64,000 nt of DNA from Dokdonella_A sp040005635 (GTDB taxonomy: Bacteria; Pseudomonadota; Gammaproteobacteria; Xanthomonadales; Rhodanobacteraceae): the NCBI GenBank assembly GCA_040005635.1, contig JBDTYM010000007.1, forward strand, positions 7,889 to 71,888, read 5' to 3'. Positions 16,623-26,015 of this stretch are shown here, piece by piece. The position numbers were made by a program, and so were the translations under genes. The stretch's first letter is position 1. Each line of letters starts with the position of its first letter. The notes beneath the pieces are model-generated. The model was not told where the DNA came from. It did not search any database and saw only the letters and a program-made list of their open reading frames with translations.

Positions 16623-17675
16623 TCAGGGCCGCGCCTCCAGCACGATATTGAACGGCGTCTCGGTCGCGCGGCGCATGCGCGAGAAACCGCCGCCACCGAT
16701 GACGACTTCGCGCAGGCGCGCCTCGCCGGCTTGCGCACCAAGCGCCGGACCCTTGCGCGCGAGCGACACGGGTACGCAGATCTGCGACGACGCTCCGTAG
16801 TAGACGCGACCGACCGGATTGAGATTGTCACTGACACGGTCGCCGGCGAACGGCTCGACGATCATGCAGTGACCGTCGGACTTGAGTGCCCGGCGCGCGT
16901 GCCTCGCGGCGCCGTCAGGATCCCCCATGTCGTGCAGGCAGTCGAAGAATGCGATCAGGTCGAAGTCGCCTTCGCGATAGTTCGCCGCTTCGGCAATCTC
17001 GAAGCGCGCATTCGTCGCACCCGCGGCGGCAGCGCGTTCGCGTGCGACGCCGATCGACGCCGCGTGGTAGTCGTAGCCGATGAATTCGGACTCTGGGAAC
17101 GCTTTCGCCATCAGGATCGTGCTGGCGCCGTGGCCGCAGCCGACATCGGCGGCCTTGCCGCCGCGGCGCAATTTATCGACCGCACCATCCAGTGCCGGCA
17201 GCCACGCGCCGAGCAGGCTCGCGTTGTAGCCGGCGCGGAAGAAGCGTTCGGTGCCGTGGAAGAGGCAGGGATGATGCTCGCCCCATTCCATGCCTTTTCC
17301 ACTTTTGAAGTTTTCCAGTGTGCGGTCGAGCGCATGGAACACCGCCTCGACGATGAAGTAGGCGCCCGGCAGGTCGACCGGGCCATTCGGATCGGCCATG
17401 CACAGCGCTTGCTCGGCGCTCAGCGAATAGCGGCCGCTGGCCTCGTCGTACTGCACGTAGCCGCCGGCGGCCTGGTTGCCGAGCCATTCGCGCACATAGC
17501 GTTCGTTGGTGCCCGTGCGACGGGCGAGGTCGCCAGAATTGGCGGGGTTGTCGACCAGCGCCTGATACAGGCCGAGCCTGTCGCCGATGATCATCAGCGT
17601 CGCGCTGATCGCGGCGCCGAGATCGCCGACTGCCTTGCCGAGAAATGCGTTGAGTTGTGCTTCGTCGATGGCCAC
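16623..17675 (-). CDS. SAM-dependent methyltransferase with N-terminal winged helix (Rv2258c-like)
   Basis: A 350-residue protein. Residues about 1-110 form a winged-helix, dimerisation-type domain (LGLYQALVDNPANSGDLARR, TGTNERYVREWLGNQAAGGY). The Rossmann methyltransferase core carries motif I DVGCGHGAS and the acidic motif FIGYDY, with FFDCLHDMGDP at motif IV. Substrate unknown. I chose the GTG at 17675 because AAGGAGGT lies three bases before it; the in-frame ATG 22 codons upstream lacks such a site. Converges on the RND operon. Confidence 0.85.
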   Translation of the reverse strand: MAIDEAQLNAFLGKAVGDLGAAISATLMIIGDRLGLYQALVDNPANSGDLARRTGTNERYVREWLGNQAAGGYVQYDEASGRYSLSAEQALCMADPNGPVDLPGAYFIVEAVFHALDRTLENFKSGKGMEWGEHHPCLFHGTERFFRAGYNASLLGAWLPALDGAVDKLRRGGKAADVGCGHGASTILMAKAFPESEFIGYDYHAASIGVARERAAAAGATNARFEIAEAANYREGDFDLIAFFDCLHDMGDPDGAARHARRALKSDGHCMIVEPFAGDRVSDNLNPVGRVYYGASSQICVPVSLARKGPALGAQAGEARLREVVIGGGGFSRMRRATETPFNIVLEARP

Positions 17676-17936
17676 GCTACCTCCTTGCTGTCTTCCAGTG
17701 GGTGCCGTAGTGGCACGGAAAGCGCAAGTTGGGATGTTCATCGCGCCGCCACAGGCGGCTGGTGCGGGACGCCCGCAGGCTTGGCTCGCTGCGTCCGCCG
17801 GGGCACGGCAATCATGGAAGTACGCCGTGGCGCGTCGTCAGTCGTCAGGCCGCGAGATCCCACACCGAGGGCGGCGAGATTACTCCGGCGGATCGGGCGC
17901 TGCAGCGGGTTTGCGCCGAAGCGTTGGCGCCGGCGC

Positions 17937-18596
17937 TCAGCTCAGCGCGAAACGCACGCGCACGACGCTGGCTTCATCGCCGTGCTCGATCGTCGGAGCG
18001 AGGCCGAGATGCCGCACGAAATCGAGCATGGCGTGGTTGCCGGCGAGCACGTCGCCCCACATTTCGGCCAGACCGCGCCGACGGCTTTCCTCGATCAGGC
18101 GCAGCATCAGCGCGCGGCCGAGCCCCTGGCCGGTGAATGCCGGGTCGACCGCGATCGCGAATTCCGCAGCAGCAGTGGTCTCATCGACGTAGATCCGCGC
18201 TTCGGCGCGAATTTCGGCGCCATCGGCGTCGACCACGACGAAGGCGGCGGTGGTTTGCGGATCCGGATCGCTCAGGCGTGCGGCGAGCGCTTCACTCAGC
18301 TCGCTCATGCGATAGAAGAAGCGCGCGCGTATCTGCTCCGGCGTCAATCGCGCGAACGCGCGGCGCAATGCCGCGGCGTCGCCCGGCTGGATGGCGCGCA
18401 GCAACAGTTGGCGGCCGTCATGCGCCAGCAGCGGTTCGCCAACGGGCGCCGTGCCAGGCTGCGGTGCAGCAGCCCGCTGCCGGCGTGGCGGCCGTGTCGC
18501 GGAACGATACGTATCGGCGGCGGGCTGCGCAGATTGGGGCGTGCGGGAAGTTTTTTCCACTCGCACAGCATGGGCATGTGCGGTCGAGCTTGCCAT
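17937..18596 (-). CDS. GNAT family acetyltransferase with disordered N-terminus
   Basis: A 219-residue protein. Residues 1-55 are Ala/Pro/Arg-rich and likely disordered; the GNAT domain follows, with LTPEQIRARFFYRMSELSEA and acetyl-CoA binding motif A in VDPAFTGQGLGRALMLRLIE. The segment LTPEQ..RFF resembles GNAT domains attached to Pat-type protein acetyltransferases. The start is uncertain: a GTG-like start nearer PVGEPLLAHDG would give a conventional GNAT of about 165 residues. Substrate unknown. Confidence 0.8.
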   Translation of the reverse strand: MASSTAHAHAVRVEKTSRTPQSAQPAADTYRSATRPPRRQRAAAPQPGTAPVGEPLLAHDGRQLLLRAIQPGDAAALRRAFARLTPEQIRARFFYRMSELSEALAARLSDPDPQTTAAFVVVDADGAEIRAEARIYVDETTAAAEFAIAVDPAFTGQGLGRALMLRLIEESRRRGLAEMWGDVLAGNHAMLDFVRHLGLAPTIEHGDEASVVRVRFALS

Positions 18597-18703
18597 CTAA
18601 TCCGGCGGCGCCTGTTGGCGTGCCGTTCAGTCCATACCATCGGAGGCTCTACCTCACGCTGCATCGCATGCTAGGGTGCCGCCGACTGCACGGGGGACCG
18701 CGG

Positions 18704-19081
18704 ATGAACGCAGCAACGAAAGCGACCGGAATGAGCATCGAACAGCTCGACGATCTGTGCGCGCGCTGGCCAGGCGTCAGCCGCTCGATCAAGTGGGAAG
18801 TCGATCTCGTCCAAAGTGTCGTCAACAAGATGTTCGTCGTGATGTGTACGCTCGGACCCGAGCGCGGCCGCCTGTCCTTCCGGGTCGACACCGAGCGCTT
18901 TCTCGAATTGACCGAACAACCGGGCATGGGGCCGGCGCCGTACATGGCGCGCGCGTTCTGGATCAGCGTAAACGAGCCGGAGCGCTTCGAGCACGCAGAA
19001 CTTGCCGGCTTCGTGCGTCGCTCGTACGAGCTGGTGCGCGCGAACCTGCCGAAGAAGACGCAGGCGGCACTCGGCGGCTAG
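18704..19081 (+). CDS. MmcQ/YjbR family protein, first copy
   Basis: A 125-residue protein of the MmcQ/YjbR (DUF419-type) double-wing fold: SIEQLDDLCARWPGVSRSIK, MFVVMCTLG, RLSFRVDTERFLELTEQPGM, then WISVNEPERFEHAELAGFV. The family has a DNA-binding-like fold but no settled function. I chose the ATG at 18704 with GGGGGA upstream; an open frame before it is shadow sequence. A second family member follows 51 bases later, so the pair is probably an operon. Confidence 0.85.
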   Translation: MNAATKATGMSIEQLDDLCARWPGVSRSIKWEVDLVQSVVNKMFVVMCTLGPERGRLSFRVDTERFLELTEQPGMGPAPYMARAFWISVNEPERFEHAELAGFVRRSYELVRANLPKKTQAALGG

Positions 19082-19132
19082 TCATTGCAGCGGCGCTGCT
19101 AGAATTCGTGCTCGCATCGCGGAAACCAGCGC

Positions 19133-19480
19133 ATGACGCCCGACCAGTTTCGCCGCCTCGCTCTTGCGCTTCCGGAGGCCGCCGAAAGCACCCATATGGG
19201 ACATCCTGATTTCCGCGTGCGCGGCAAGATCTTCGCGACGCTCGGCGCCGGCGAAGCGGAGCGCGGCGTGCTGAAGTTTTCGCTGGAGCAACAGGAAATG
19301 TTCATGCGCATAGCGCCGGCGACGTTCCTGCCCGTCACGGGTGGCTGGGGCCGCAAGGGCTGGACCTGGCTGCAGCTGCGCGAAGCGAAACCCGCCTTGA
19401 CACGCGATGCGCTGACGACCGCCTGGCGCAACACGGCGCCGAAACGACTCGCGGCAACGCTCGACGACGCGGCACGCTGA
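19133..19480 (+). CDS. MmcQ/YjbR family protein, second copy
   Basis: A 115-residue protein: MTPDQFRRLALALPEAAEST, HMGHPDFRVRGKIFATLG, then WTWLQLREA in the second wing. It has the ALALPEA..H..HPDFRV signature of the MmcQ/YjbR family. It differs strongly from its upstream neighbour, so the two are old paralogues or were joined by context, not a recent duplication. Thirty bases separate it from the metal transporter gene. Confidence 0.88.
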   Translation: MTPDQFRRLALALPEAAESTHMGHPDFRVRGKIFATLGAGEAERGVLKFSLEQQEMFMRIAPATFLPVTGGWGRKGWTWLQLREAKPALTRDALTTAWRNTAPKRLAATLDDAAR

Positions 19481-19510
19481 TCCCCTCTCACCACCGACGG
19501 AACGCAATCG

Positions 19511-20419
19511 ATGTCAGGCAAGGCCGACTCCCTCAAGACAATCCTGTTCGCGCTCGGCGCAAACTTCGCGATCTTCGTGTCCAAGCTCGCCGCGGCGATC
19601 ATCACAGGGTCCGGCGCGATGACCGCCGAGGCTGTGCACTCGCTGGCCGACTGCGGCAATCAGGGCCTGCTTCTGCTCGGCATGAAGAACGCGAAGGCGC
19701 CAGCGACGGCGGATCATCCGCTCGGTCAGGGCAAGGCGATCTATTTCTGGTCGTTCCTCGTCGCGCTGCTGCTGTTCTCCGTCGGCGGCGCGTTCTCGAT
19801 CTATGAAGGCATCCACAAGCTGCATGAGCCGGAGCCGCTGAAGTGGCCATGGCTGGCAGTGGGCGTGCTGGTGTTCGGCATCGTCGCCGAAAGCCTGTCG
19901 ATGTGGGGCTGCCTCACCGAAGTGAACAAGGCGCGCGGCGAGCGCAGTCTGTGGCGCTGGTTCCGCGAGAGCCGGCAAAGCGAATTGATCGTGATTTTCG
20001 GCGAGGACCTCGCCGCGCTGTTCGGTCTGGTCTTCGCGCTGCTCGCGGTGCTGCTGACCCTGATCACCGGCAATCCCCTGTTCGATGCGATCGGTACCCT
20101 CGCGATCGGTGTGCTGCTGATCGTCATCGCGGTGTTCATCGCGGTCGAGGTGAAGGCCTTGCTGATCGGCCAAAGCGTCGACCCGGCCGTGAAGGTCGAA
20201 ATCCTGCGCTTCCTCGATGCGCGCCCGGAAATCGCACGCGTGTTCAACCTGATCACACTGCAGCTCGGCAACGACGTGATGGTCGCGGTCAAGGCCGAGA
20301 TGAGCCGCGACCTGTCGACCAGGGGCGTCGTCGACGCGATCAATGCGGTCGAAAAGGACATGAAGATCCGCTTCCCGGAAATCCGCTGGTCGTTTTTCGA
20401 GCCGGATGTGGTGGATTGA
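19511..20419 (+). CDS. Cation diffusion facilitator transporter
   Basis: A 302-residue CDF protein with about six membrane helices. The metal-site motif HSLAD (H43, D47) lies in TM2 and a second site HPLGQGK follows at H69. The cytoplasmic C-terminal domain (residues about 215-300) has the CDF ferredoxin-like fold. It exports divalent metals such as Zn, Co or Fe by proton antiport; the HxxxD arrangement in TM2 fits Zn/Cd or Fe exporters, but the ion is not decided. Confidence 0.9.
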   Translation: MSGKADSLKTILFALGANFAIFVSKLAAAIITGSGAMTAEAVHSLADCGNQGLLLLGMKNAKAPATADHPLGQGKAIYFWSFLVALLLFSVGGAFSIYEGIHKLHEPEPLKWPWLAVGVLVFGIVAESLSMWGCLTEVNKARGERSLWRWFRESRQSELIVIFGEDLAALFGLVFALLAVLLTLITGNPLFDAIGTLAIGVLLIVIAVFIAVEVKALLIGQSVDPAVKVEILRFLDARPEIARVFNLITLQLGNDVMVAVKAEMSRDLSTRGVVDAINAVEKDMKIRFPEIRWSFFEPDVVD

Positions 20420-20436
20420 GCAGGCGCTCCGCCTGC
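20420..20436 (+). terminator. Hairpin after the CDF gene
   Basis: GCAGGCG, loop CTC, CGCCTGC form a perfect 7-bp stem starting directly after the transporter stop codon. No T-run follows, so termination would need to be weak or Rho-assisted. The grpB-like gene begins 26 bases later. Confidence 0.4.
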
Positions 20437-20462
20437 ACTCGTGTGCATGGGGGCCACTGCGA

Positions 20463-20978
20463 ATGTCAAAGAAAGCAATCCGGGTCGTCGACTACGACAC
20501 TGCCTGGGCGGACGCTTTCCTGCATGAAACCCAGCGCCTGCGCGGTGCTCTCGGCGAGAGCGTGCTGGACGTGCAGCCTATCGGCAGCACGGCTGTTCCC
20601 GGCCTTGCGGCCAAGCCGGTCATCGACATCCTGCTGGTGGTGCGGTCGCTGGCCGAGCTGGATGCGAAGGAGCCGGCAATGATCGCTTTGGGATACCAGC
20701 CCAAGGGCGAATACGGAATCCGCGGGCGGCGCTACTATCAACTCGGTGGAGCGGCGAGGACGCATCAGGTCCATTCGTTCGTACGCGGCGACCGCAACAC
20801 CCAGAGGCACCTGGCATTCAGGGACTACCTGAGGATGAATCACGGGGTCGCTGCGGAATATGCGCAGATCAAGCGCGCTGCGGCCGAAGCCTGCAACGGG
20901 GACTCGGAGATCTACCGCCGCATGAAAGATGAATTCATCAAGGCGCACGAGCGCCTGGCGTTGATCGGAAACGACTGA
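20463..20978 (+). CDS. GrpB/UPF0157 family protein
   Basis: A 171-residue protein with the GrpB signatures VQPIGSTAVPGLAAKPVIDI and HVHSF-like THQVHSFVRGDRNTQRHLAF, then FRDYLRMN. The family is a nucleotidyltransferase-superfamily branch: GSTAV...PVIDI corresponds to the GS and DxD region of the fold. Biological role unclear; some members act in coenzyme A related or dephospho-CoA kinase fusions. I chose the ATG at 20463; an open frame upstream overlaps the transporter gene. Confidence 0.9.
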   Translation: MSKKAIRVVDYDTAWADAFLHETQRLRGALGESVLDVQPIGSTAVPGLAAKPVIDILLVVRSLAELDAKEPAMIALGYQPKGEYGIRGRRYYQLGGAARTHQVHSFVRGDRNTQRHLAFRDYLRMNHGVAAEYAQIKRAAAEACNGDSEIYRRMKDEFIKAHERLALIGND

Positions 20979-21030
20979 TCCGTTTTGCGGGATCGGGCTT
21001 CGATACCGCCCGGTGACTGACGATGTGAGC

Positions 21031-22188
21031 CTACTTCGCGAACGCTATCGGCTTCGCCGTGCCGGCGGGCGCACTGGACGCCACCAGCTTTACCGTCACC
21101 GTCGACGACAGACCCGGGCGCAGGCGCGCGAGGCCCGCCTGATTCGCACCGAAGCGGATGCGTACTGGCACGCGCTGGACGATCTTGGTGAAGTTGCCGG
21201 TGCCCGGTTCGAACGGCAGCAGCGCGAACTGCGAGCCGGAGCCCGGCGCAAAACTGTCGACGACACCCTCGAGCGGCTGACCGGGCAGGGCATCGACTTC
21301 GATCGTTGCCGGCTGACCGACCATCATGCGCGTAGTCTGGGTTTCCTTGAAATTCGCGGTGACGTAGAGCGCGTCGAGCGGCACGATCGTCAGCAGGCGC
21401 GTACCCGGCTGCACATAGTCGCCCGGCTCGACCTGGCGATCGCCGACGACGCCGTCGATCGGCGCGCGAATCAACGCGTGGCCCTGATCCTGCGTGGCAA
21501 GATCGAGCGACGCCTGCGCACGTGCGACGGCCGCGTCGGCTTGAGCGAGGTTGGCCTGCAAGGTCGCCCGTTTTGCGCGCGTCACGGCTTGCTGGTCGCG
21601 GCTGACGTCGAGCTGCGCACGGCTGCGGTCGGCGTCCGATTGTGCGCTGATCGCAGTCGCGCGGTACTGATCGAAGTCGCGTTGGGCGACGGCGCCGGAA
21701 GCCACCAGGTTGGTGTAGCGCAAACGGTCCGCTTGCGCGCGATCGCTTTGCGCATTCGCCGAGCGGATCAGCGTTTGCGCGGCGCGCACGTTCGACGCCG
21801 CCAGCTGCTCCTCGGCGTCGAGCGAAATCAGCGCTGCCTTTGCGGCCGCCACGGTTGCGCGGGCATTCTGCAGATCGGCGCTGGCCGAGGCGACGCGTGC
21901 ATCGAACTCCTCCGCATCGATGCGCACCAACGGATCGCCTTGCTTGACGGCCTGGTTGTGCTGCACGAGCACCTCGGCGACGAGGCCGCGCACTTTCGGC
22001 GCGACCACTGAACTGTCGGCCTGCAGATACGCAGCGTCGGTCGAGACGGAGCCCTTCGGCATCAGGATGTATGCACTGCCCAGTACGGCCAGTGCGACCG
22101 CAGCGCCGATGGCGACGAACGGGCGACGCCAGAGCGGCTTGCGCGACGTCGGCGTGTGGGCAGGAAGGTTCGGGCTAGCGTCGCTCAT
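21031..22188 (-). CDS. HlyD/EmrA-type efflux adaptor
   Basis: A 385-residue adaptor with one N-terminal membrane helix (residues about 24-44), the EmrA-like SVSTDAAYLQADSSVVAPKV segment, a long helical hairpin (residues about 85-210), and a C-terminal lipoyl half (ALIRAPIDGVVGDRQVEPGD). It would pair with the DHA2 permease at 24393 and the channel at 26016, forming an EmrAB-TolC-like pump split over two strands. The tetR-type gene lies 123 bases upstream on the same strand. Confidence 0.9.
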   Translation of the reverse strand: MSDASPNLPAHTPTSRKPLWRRPFVAIGAAVALAVLGSAYILMPKGSVSTDAAYLQADSSVVAPKVRGLVAEVLVQHNQAVKQGDPLVRIDAEEFDARVASASADLQNARATVAAAKAALISLDAEEQLAASNVRAAQTLIRSANAQSDRAQADRLRYTNLVASGAVAQRDFDQYRATAISAQSDADRSRAQLDVSRDQQAVTRAKRATLQANLAQADAAVARAQASLDLATQDQGHALIRAPIDGVVGDRQVEPGDYVQPGTRLLTIVPLDALYVTANFKETQTTRMMVGQPATIEVDALPGQPLEGVVDSFAPGSGSQFALLPFEPGTGNFTKIVQRVPVRIRFGANQAGLARLRPGLSSTVTVKLVASSAPAGTAKPIAFAK

Positions 22189-22311
22189 TGTTCGAATACC
22201 AGGAAGGTCGAAGGGCCGATGTTTCGCCGATCGGTGGACGGTCGCGCAGCGCCATCAGCCTGCGCAGCGGTTCGGCACCGCTCGGGCCCGGCAGCCGTTC
22301 GACGACAAGAT

Positions 22312-22905
22312 TCACGCGGGCGACTCCAGCTGGAAGCGGCGCGTCAGCGATTGCCTGGAGTGCAGGATGATCGCGTCGGAACGCTTCGGATCGGTCTCGG
22401 CGCGCGCCATCGACAGCGCGCCGACGAGTTCGGCCAGCAGCGAATCGGCCTGCGCATCGGCATCGGCGTGACCGAGCTTGCGCAACTGCTCGGCAAGGAT
22501 CAGCGTCAATTGGCGCGCACCCTCGGCGAAGCGTTCGCGCGCCGCTGTCTCCAGGCGCGGCAGATCCGAGATCAACGACGCGACCGGGCAGCCGACGTCC
22601 TTCGCGTCGCGATGCGCACGCGACAAATAGAAGCGGATGTACGCACGCAGGCCCTCGGCCGGATCGCGATCGAGCATTTCGCGCATCGCGCGCGCATGGC
22701 TTTCCTCGAACATCTGGCCTATCGCGGCGCTGACCAGTTCGTCCTTCGACGCAAAGTGCGCGTAGAAGCCGCCATGCGTGAGGCCGGCTTTCGCCATCAC
22801 GCCGGCGACGCCGACGCGATGCGGCCCTTCCGCGCGGATTGCGTCGGCAGCGGCCTTCAGCAGCTTCTTGTGCGTGTTCTGCTTGTGCTCGGCGTCGTAG
22901 CGCAC
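22312..22905 (-). CDS. TetR family transcriptional regulator
   Basis: A 197-residue repressor. The HTH is at residues about 10-56 (NTHKKLLKAAADAIRAEGPH, VMAKAGLTHGGFYAHFASKD). The C-terminal ligand domain contains LRAYIRFYLSRAHRDAKDVG, CPVASLISDLPR, as in AcuR/NemR-like subfamilies. It lies between the adaptor gene and the divergent thiolase-pump genes, so it most likely represses both transcripts; a palindrome at 22925 is a candidate operator. Confidence 0.92.
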   Translation of the reverse strand: MRYDAEHKQNTHKKLLKAAADAIRAEGPHRVGVAGVMAKAGLTHGGFYAHFASKDELVSAAIGQMFEESHARAMREMLDRDPAEGLRAYIRFYLSRAHRDAKDVGCPVASLISDLPRLETAARERFAEGARQLTLILAEQLRKLGHADADAQADSLLAELVGALSMARAETDPKRSDAIILHSRQSLTRRFQLESPA

Positions 22906-22924
22906 GGAGTTGTCCCTTGCTGTG

Positions 22925-22940
22925 TATGATGATGGTCATA
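22925..22940. promoter_or_regulatory. Candidate TetR-type operator and divergent promoter
   Basis: TATGA, six bases, TCATA forms a 16-bp inverted repeat 20 bases before the tetR start codon. It overlaps CATATAATAG, which looks like a -10 element for the plus-strand thiolase and pump genes. Confidence 0.5.
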
Positions 22941-23054
22941 TAATAGCGTCAGCGCTGGGCGAACACAAGGCCGCGAACGCACGCGAATCGCGCGGTGGTG
23001 CCGCTGGCCGATCCCCTCAAACACACACAACGATCACATCGACAGGAAAATCCG

Positions 23055-24308
23055 ATGAGCGATACCTATCTGGTACCCGGTCTGCGCACGCCCTTCGTCA
23101 AGGCCAGCGGCGTCTATGCGAAGCACACTTCACTTCAGCTCTCGGTGCCGATCGCGCAGGCGATGGCGGCGAAGGCGCGTCCCGACTTCGTGATCTGGGG
23201 CCAGGTGATCAGCGACCCCACCGTGTCCAACATCGCGCGCGAACTGGTGCTCGATGCCGGACTCGATCCGACCATTCCCGCGTTCTCGACCGTGCTCGCC
23301 TGCTCGACCAGTTTCATGGCCGCGATCGAGGCGGCCGGCCTGCTCGGCCGCGGCGGCACGCATCTGGCCCTGGTTGGCGGCGTCGAGACGATGAGTCACG
23401 TGCCGGTCGCGTTGAAGCAGCCGCTGGCGGACCGTCTTTTCGTCGAGTTCGCCAAGGATCGTCCAGCCGCGATCGAACATCTGTCGCAGGTGACGGCAGC
23501 GGATTTCAACCTCCCGGTGCGCGGCTGGGTCAATCGCATCAGCGGTCGCTCGCAGGGCGAACACACCGAGGACACCGTCAAGCATTTCTCGATCTCGCGT
23601 GCCGACCAGGACGAGCGGGCCCTGCGCAGTCATCAGGGTGCGATCGCAGGCCAGGACGCCGGGTTCTTCGACGACCTGATCCTGCCCTTCGATGCGGTCG
23701 AGCGCGACGCTCTGCCGCGGCGCGATACCTCGCTGGAAAAGCTCGGCAAGTTGCCGCCGGCGTTCGATGCCGTGCATGGCACGCTGACCGCCGGCAATTC
23801 CTCGCCGCTGACCGACGGCGCCGCGTCACTGTGGGTGGCCGATCGCGAAGGGCTTGCGCGCCTCGGAGTCGAGCCGACCGTGAAGCTGGTCGATTGGGAA
23901 CTGGCCGCGGTGGATTTTCTCGGTGGCGACGAAGGCATGTTGATGGCGCCGGCGCGTGCGATCCCGCGCCTGCTTGCGCGTCACCGGCTGGCCTTCGCCG
24001 ATATCGCATCGTGGAACATCCACGAAGCGTTTGCCGCGCAGGTCGTCGCCAATCTGCGCCTTGCCGCCGATGCGGATTACCGCAGGATCAAGGCCGGCGT
24101 GGATGCTGATCTCGGCGTGTTTCCGTGGCAGCGCGTCAATCCGCACGGCGGTTCGATCTCGATTGGCCATCCGTTCGCGGCAACCGGCGCACGTATCCTG
24201 AGTCAGGCGGCGAAAGAGCTGGCCGCGCTGCCGAGCGGCGCGCGCGGAATCGTTTCGCTGTGCGCCGACGGCGGCCAGGGCACGGTCGCCTTGCTGGAAC
24301 GCGTGTGA
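23055..24308 (+). CDS. Acetyl-CoA C-acyltransferase (thiolase)
   Basis: A 417-residue thiolase. Nucleophile C83 sits in VLACSTSFMAA, H323 in NIHEAFA, H372 in SIGHPFAATGAR, and the second active cysteine C403 in LCADGGQG. It cleaves 3-ketoacyl-CoA or makes acetoacetyl-CoA; the length and C-terminus are FadI-like. The N-terminus is slightly short (MSDTYLVPGLRTPFVKASG). I chose the ATG at 23055, with AGGA ten bases upstream. Its place between a TetR regulator and an efflux pump is unusual, since no other fatty-acid genes are near. Confidence 0.9.
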   Translation: MSDTYLVPGLRTPFVKASGVYAKHTSLQLSVPIAQAMAAKARPDFVIWGQVISDPTVSNIARELVLDAGLDPTIPAFSTVLACSTSFMAAIEAAGLLGRGGTHLALVGGVETMSHVPVALKQPLADRLFVEFAKDRPAAIEHLSQVTAADFNLPVRGWVNRISGRSQGEHTEDTVKHFSISRADQDERALRSHQGAIAGQDAGFFDDLILPFDAVERDALPRRDTSLEKLGKLPPAFDAVHGTLTAGNSSPLTDGAASLWVADREGLARLGVEPTVKLVDWELAAVDFLGGDEGMLMAPARAIPRLLARHRLAFADIASWNIHEAFAAQVVANLRLAADADYRRIKAGVDADLGVFPWQRVNPHGGSISIGHPFAATGARILSQAAKELAALPSGARGIVSLCADGGQGTVALLERV

Positions 24309-24392
24309 TCCCTCACGGTGAAGTGGCCTGTCTTTCCTGGTTCGATTCCCACATCCGGCGCATCCCGCCGCATCGCGTTGCACAAGGGTGAA

Positions 24393-26003
24393 GTGAGCAC
24401 AGTCAATCCAACCGCCGCCTCGATCGGCCCGGCCCGCGCGGAGATCAATCCTGCGGACCTGCCGCTGGCGCGCAAATACCTGATCTTCGGGATCATGGCG
24501 TTCGGTCAGTTCATGGCCTTGATCGACATCCAGATCGTGGCCGCTTCGCTCAACGACGTGCAGGCGGGCCTGTCCGCCGGGCCGGATGAAATCAGCTGGG
24601 TGCAAACCGGCTACCTGATGGCCGAGCTGGTGATGATCCCGTTCTCGGCGTTCCTCGCGCAGGCCATGTCGACGCGCTGGCTGTTCGCGTTGTCGGCCGG
24701 CCTGTTCACGATTGCAAGCGCGCTGTGCGGGATGGCGTGGGACATCGACTCGATGGTCGCATTCCGCGTGGTCCAGGGCTTCGTCGGTGGGGCGATGATT
24801 CCGACCGTGTTCGCGACGGGCTTCGCGCTGTTCACCGGCAAGGAGCGTGCGATGATTCCGGCGATCCTCGGCATGGTGTCAGTGCTCGCGCCGACGCTCG
24901 GGCCGACCGTCGGCGGCTGGCTCACCGACATAGCGGGCTGGCGCTCGATCTTCTACGTCAACATCGTGCCCGGCATCGCGGTGACCTTGTTGTCGTTCTG
25001 GCTGGTGCGCGTCGACAAGCCGAACCTGGCGATGCTCAAACGCATCGACTACACGCATCTGATCGCGATGGCCGTGTTCCTCGGTGGCCTCGAATACGTG
25101 CTGGAGGAAGGGCCGCGCTACGACTGGTTCGGCGATCCCGGCATCGCGGTGGCCGGCTGGCTCTCCTTCGTCGGCTTCGTCCTGTTCCTCGAACGCTCGC
25201 TCCGCTCGAAGGGTCCGATCGTGCGGCTGACGCCCTTCCTGAAGCCGACGTTCGCGATTGCCTGCCTGTTCAACCTCGTCATCGGGTTCGGTCTGTACTC
25301 GGCGACGTATCTGATTCCAGTCTTCCTAGGGCGCGTGCGCGACTACACCAGTTTCGATATCGGCACGACCGTGTTCGTCACCGGCATCGCGCAGATCGCC
25401 AGCACCGTGATCGCCGCGCGCCTGTCGCAGCGCGTCGATCCGCGCTACGTGATCACGGCGGGCCTCAGCCTGTTCGCGACGAGCTTGTGGCTCTCCTCGT
25501 TCATCACCGAGGACTGGGGCTTTGCCGCACTGCTGCTGCCACAGGCGCTGCGTGGCTTCGCCATCATGCTGTGCATCGTGCCGAGCGTGACGATGGCGCT
25601 GGGCGCGTTCGTGCTGCCGGAACTGCGCTACGCCTCGGCGCTGTTCAACCTGATGCGCAATCTCGGTGGCGCGATTGGTATCGCCGTCGTCAATACGTGG
25701 CTGGCGGACCAGACGCGCATTCATGTTGCGCGCCTGGGCGAAAGTCTCGGCGAAGCAGGGCGACAGGCGCCCGATGCGGTTGCCGCGCTCGCCGCGCGTT
25801 TGCATCAGCTGACGCTCGATTCCACTCAGGCACTCCACTTGGCACAGGGTGAATTCGCGCGCGTGGCGGCGCGCCATTCGCTCACCCTCGCGTTCGACGA
25901 AGTATTCCGCCTGATCGCGTGGATGTTCGTGATTGCGCTGGTGATGGTGCCGTTCTGCAAAACGCCCGCGCAGGCGGTCGCGCCGCCGGTCGATGCGCAT
26001 TGA
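24393..26003 (+). CDS. DHA2 family (EmrB-type) MFS multidrug exporter
   Basis: A 536-residue MFS protein with about fourteen membrane helices. It has MALIDIQIVAASLNDVQAGL (TM1), the DHA2 motif GPTVGGWLTD and helix-rich ends, followed by a C-terminal TM near FRLIAWMFVIALVMVPF. It pumps drugs or metabolites by proton antiport with an EmrA-type adaptor. I chose the GTG at 24393, four bases after AAGGG, giving a usual EmrB length; another GTG 25 codons upstream is possible. The gene follows the thiolase and is followed after 12 bases by the channel gene. Confidence 0.9.
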   Translation: MSTVNPTAASIGPARAEINPADLPLARKYLIFGIMAFGQFMALIDIQIVAASLNDVQAGLSAGPDEISWVQTGYLMAELVMIPFSAFLAQAMSTRWLFALSAGLFTIASALCGMAWDIDSMVAFRVVQGFVGGAMIPTVFATGFALFTGKERAMIPAILGMVSVLAPTLGPTVGGWLTDIAGWRSIFYVNIVPGIAVTLLSFWLVRVDKPNLAMLKRIDYTHLIAMAVFLGGLEYVLEEGPRYDWFGDPGIAVAGWLSFVGFVLFLERSLRSKGPIVRLTPFLKPTFAIACLFNLVIGFGLYSATYLIPVFLGRVRDYTSFDIGTTVFVTGIAQIASTVIAARLSQRVDPRYVITAGLSLFATSLWLSSFITEDWGFAALLLPQALRGFAIMLCIVPSVTMALGAFVLPELRYASALFNLMRNLGGAIGIAVVNTWLADQTRIHVARLGESLGEAGRQAPDAVAALAARLHQLTLDSTQALHLAQGEFARVAARHSLTLAFDEVFRLIAWMFVIALVMVPFCKTPAQAVAPPVDAH

Positions 26004-26015
26004 TTGGAGGTGGCT

